Source of the DNA: an uncultured Roseiflexaceae bacterium
Lineage (GTDB): Bacteria > Chloroflexota > Chloroflexia > Chloroflexales > Roseiflexaceae
NCBI GenBank assembly: GCA_937988885.1
Contig: CALKHR010000113.1
Coordinates: 1 to 53,284 of the forward strand
Direction: 5' to 3'
DNA length: 53,284 nucleotides
How positions within the stretch are numbered: position 1 is the stretch's first letter; the number at the start of each line of letters is the position of its first letter. Under the pieces are notes generated by a model. That model saw only the letters and a program-made list of their open reading frames with translations. It had not been told where the DNA came from and searched no databases. A program made the position numbers and the translations under genes. Below are positions 51,137 through 53,284 of the stretch, piece by piece.

Positions 51137-53284
51137 ATGACTCGTTTTTCCCCTGCTGAGTGCGGTTTAACCGATATCTCATGTCATGCGCACGCAGCCT
51201 CGTATCCTCTCTGGGAAGCGTTGGGCAAGGCCGCTTGGCAACTCAATCGATCGCTGCTTAATCTTGCGCGCTGGCTTGAGGGCCTGGTGAGCTACCTTGT
51301 AACCGGCGATGAAAGCCTGCTCGGCTCGGGCTTCGCCATTCTGGGCGAACGTCTCATGCCAATACTCTATGCAGTAGCTGGGCTAGCAGTAGTTATCTTC
51401 CTGATTGGCTACGTCTTATCCCCCGCGCTTGAAACTAATTGGGTGCGCCCTAAAAAGGCGATACTGCACGGTTTCATGGCGGTCGTGCTCTTCTCAGCCG
51501 GCAGCAATGCTTTAAGCGGACTAGAAGCCTTTCGTATGAGCCTGTCAGGATTGATGAGCGGAATAGCGCAGGACGTATTTGGGTATTCCGCTCCTGCAAA
51601 TTTTTACGCATCGGCTGACACTACGCTGATGAAAATCGCACCGATCTACGCGCCTGGCTCGCCGGATTGTCGTGGCCGAACGGTGCTACGCGTAACCCCT
51701 GAGATGCACCTGAACGATATTGCAGCCCGTTTTCTGCTGGCGGATGCGGTGGATATTCATTGTGGAGCTACCGCAATCGGCCTCCCTGTCGCCTGGAAAG
51801 AGGCTTTCTTGAGTAGGACGGACACCTTTTCAAGCTCCAACGAATCGGATCGCCACGAGGCGATCAATCTGGCGGTTGAGGGAATCTGGCGCATGATGCT
51901 AGGCTTGTTCATCGGTGTTGCAGCAGTGGTAGAAGCGGCTATGAACCTCCTGTTCGGCCTGGCATTGATGCTTTGCTTCTTCAGCCTTGCGATCGGGCTT
52001 ATTTTCGGCTTGTTCGCCCCCATGGAGACTATGGTCACAGGCCCGATTAAGACGATGTTCAATATTATCAAGACATCAATGATGACATCATTCGGGTTTG
52101 GGTTGTTGATCGCACTCTGTCAGCAGGCGATGGCTACGCAATCTAGCACCGCAGTGCTCGCAGCCAGTTCAGTAGCACTCATCGCGGGCCTGGTATCGAT
52201 CAAAACTGCCTTTGGTACGCTCACGGCGGCTGCCAGTACCGCCAGCGCTGTCGCTGGTGGGCTACCAATGGCTGTAGCTGGAGCAACGGCGGGCCTCGTT
52301 CGCGGGGCCGTCTCGCTCGGAACGATCGCGGCTACAGGCGGCGGCTCGCTTGCTTTGAGTGGTCTCAAGCCAGCGGGGGCAGAGGCAGGGGCGGGGGGCA
52401 CCCAAGCAACTGCACGACGGCGCATGCAAACGAATCGGACGATCAGCCAACTGGTAGGCCGAAGCCAACCAACATACGCGCCAATCGCCTCAACGCGGCC
52501 TGAAAGCAAGTGGTATGACGAGGCTTTTACTGGGCCGACCATCAAGCTGCAACCGCCAGTACAGACGGCTCCCAACGCCACAGAAAAGGATGCCAAGCCT
52601 ACCCAACCTATGGCAGTACAACGGGCTAAAACGCAGGAACTTGAAAATACGGCTCCCAACACTCAGCAGGCTCGCTCGCCAATCGAGCAGGCTGCTGTTA
52701 CTGTAGGCGTCCAGCAAGAGCGGAGGACTACGACTTTAGCCGAATTGCAGACAGCGCAATCCAACGCGAATCGCGCACAGAGTGTACCGACGGTTAAGCT
52801 GGTTCGGGAGCGCGCCGAACAGCCTAGCGAGCAGCCTCAACCGAAACCGACGCAAGAGCCAATCAACGCTGCCAAGCGTGTGCCGACGATCGAGCCTGTC
52901 CAACTTGAACAGCCTAGTGAGCAGCCTCAACTGACGCAACCGACAGTCGCTGCCCGTGTCTCGCAGCAAAGGGCGGACACGCCGCGTATCGTGCGCCGTG
53001 CTGAGCACACCGGTATGAGTATCATTGAGCGACGACGTGAGCGCGTGGTAACCCAGCACACTGGTCAACCTACTGCGCAAGCTCCAGCGGCCACGCACAC
53101 AACACCAGCAGCGCAGTCGAGCGCACCGGCGGCCCAGCGCACTGGTCAACCTACTGCGCAAGCGACTCAACCAGCAGCGCAGCCCACTACAACACCAGCA
53201 GCGCAGTCGAGCGCACCGGCGGCCCAGCACACTGGTCAACCTACTGCGCAAGCGACTCAACCAGCAGCGCAGCCCACTACAACA
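51137..53284 (+). CDS. VirB6/TrbL-like polytopic membrane protein, 3' end outside window
   Basis: The frame is open for 716 codons to the window edge. Residues ~55-400 hold several membrane segments (LMPILYAVAGLAVVIFLIGYVLS, HGFMAVVLFSAGSNALSG, MLGLFIGVAAVVEAAMNLLFGLALMLCFFSLAIGLIFGLF, then small-residue-rich helices to about residue 400). That is the VirB6/TrbL pattern, the inner-membrane channel subunit of type IV secretion. A long soluble tail rich in Gln, Thr, Ala and Pro follows, with repeats of EQPSEQPQ and a 30-residue unit near the end. The ATG at 51137 has AAAGGAG six bases upstream. The role is DNA transfer of the element, inferred from membrane layout and context without a unique motif. 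Confidence 0.6.
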   Translation, partial: MTRFSPAECGLTDISCHAHAASYPLWEALGKAAWQLNRSLLNLARWLEGLVSYLVTGDESLLGSGFAILGERLMPILYAVAGLAVVIFLIGYVLSPALETNWVRPKKAILHGFMAVVLFSAGSNALSGLEAFRMSLSGLMSGIAQDVFGYSAPANFYASADTTLMKIAPIYAPGSPDCRGRTVLRVTPEMHLNDIAARFLLADAVDIHCGATAIGLPVAWKEAFLSRTDTFSSSNESDRHEAINLAVEGIWRMMLGLFIGVAAVVEAAMNLLFGLALMLCFFSLAIGLIFGLFAPMETMVTGPIKTMFNIIKTSMMTSFGFGLLIALCQQAMATQSSTAVLAASSVALIAGLVSIKTAFGTLTAAASTASAVAGGLPMAVAGATAGLVRGAVSLGTIAATGGGSLALSGLKPAGAEAGAGGTQATARRRMQTNRTISQLVGRSQPTYAPIASTRPESKWYDEAFTGPTIKLQPPVQTAPNATEKDAKPTQPMAVQRAKTQELENTAPNTQQARSPIEQAAVTVGVQQERRTTTLAELQTAQSNANRAQSVPTVKLVRERAEQPSEQPQPKPTQEPINAAKRVPTIEPVQLEQPSEQPQLTQPTVAARVSQQRADTPRIVRRAEHTGMSIIERRRERVVTQHTGQPTAQAPAATHTTPAAQSSAPAAQRTGQPTAQATQPAAQPTTTPAAQSSAPAAQHTGQPTAQATQPAAQPTTT
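53054..53284 (+). repeat. 90-bp tandem repeat in the VirB6-like gene
   Basis: ACTGGTCAACCTACTGCGCA recurs at 53060, 53141 and 53231. The last interval is 90 bp (30 codons) and almost identical; the first is 81 bp. The array continues past the window edge. Confidence 0.85.

Overview
The window looks like chromosomal DNA of a GC-rich bacterium, most likely a member of the Chloroflexota (class Chloroflexia). This is inferred from the gene families, the long Pro/Thr-rich linkers in secreted proteins and the AGGAG-type ribosome sites; no rRNA or tRNA is present to confirm it. The last ~7 kb has a different character (lower GC, replication and conjugation-type genes, iterons) and reads as an integrated plasmid or integrative element, or as plasmid sequence.

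Layout. 1-4960: a secreted DNRLRE/alginate-lyase-like protein on the minus strand, then two housekeeping genes on the plus strand, type II NADH dehydrogenase (ndh) and uracil-DNA glycosylase (ung), each with a recognisable promoter. 5094-33932: a co-directional cluster of 17 genes (about 29 kb) with short gaps or stop/start overlaps, starting from a good sigma70-type promoter. It encodes a surface-polysaccharide pathway that depends on an ABC transporter: a NodB-type deacetylase, a fused Wzz-like/Wzm-like permease, a Wzt-like ATPase with a C-terminal carbohydrate-recognition domain, a 1286-residue methyltransferase-GT2-GT2-GT4 protein, several more GT4 and GT2 enzymes, six tandem paralogous GT4 proteins that each carry an N-terminal Ig-like module, a CDP-paratose-2-epimerase-like enzyme and three more methyltransferases. 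33933-36341: a cluster of short palindromic repeats, then a membrane GT-C type glycosyltransferase carrying the same Ig-like module at its C-terminus. 36756-41001: twin secreted FG-GAP/beta-propeller proteins with a BACON-like C-terminal domain. 41383-44845: a PknB-like membrane Ser/Thr kinase and a homologue of tRNA-queuosine alpha-mannosyltransferase (DUF3524 family). 45147-45851: a TPR protein on the minus strand.

46082-53284: a prim-pol replication protein, a small unknown gene, a non-coding segment with nine 18-bp iterons in three groups of three, a Rep-like protein with two winged-helix repeats and a VirB6/TrbL-like polytopic membrane protein that runs off the end of the window.

How it may work together (inference): the GT4 series and the multidomain transferase assemble a glycan on a lipid carrier. 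Methyltransferases could modify or cap its end, the Wzt C-terminal domain could recognise that end, and the Wzm-like permease with its attached Wzz-like domain could export it. The most unusual signal is one beta-sandwich module shared by eight otherwise different enzymes of the locus: six GT4s, a methyltransferase and a membrane GT-C enzyme.
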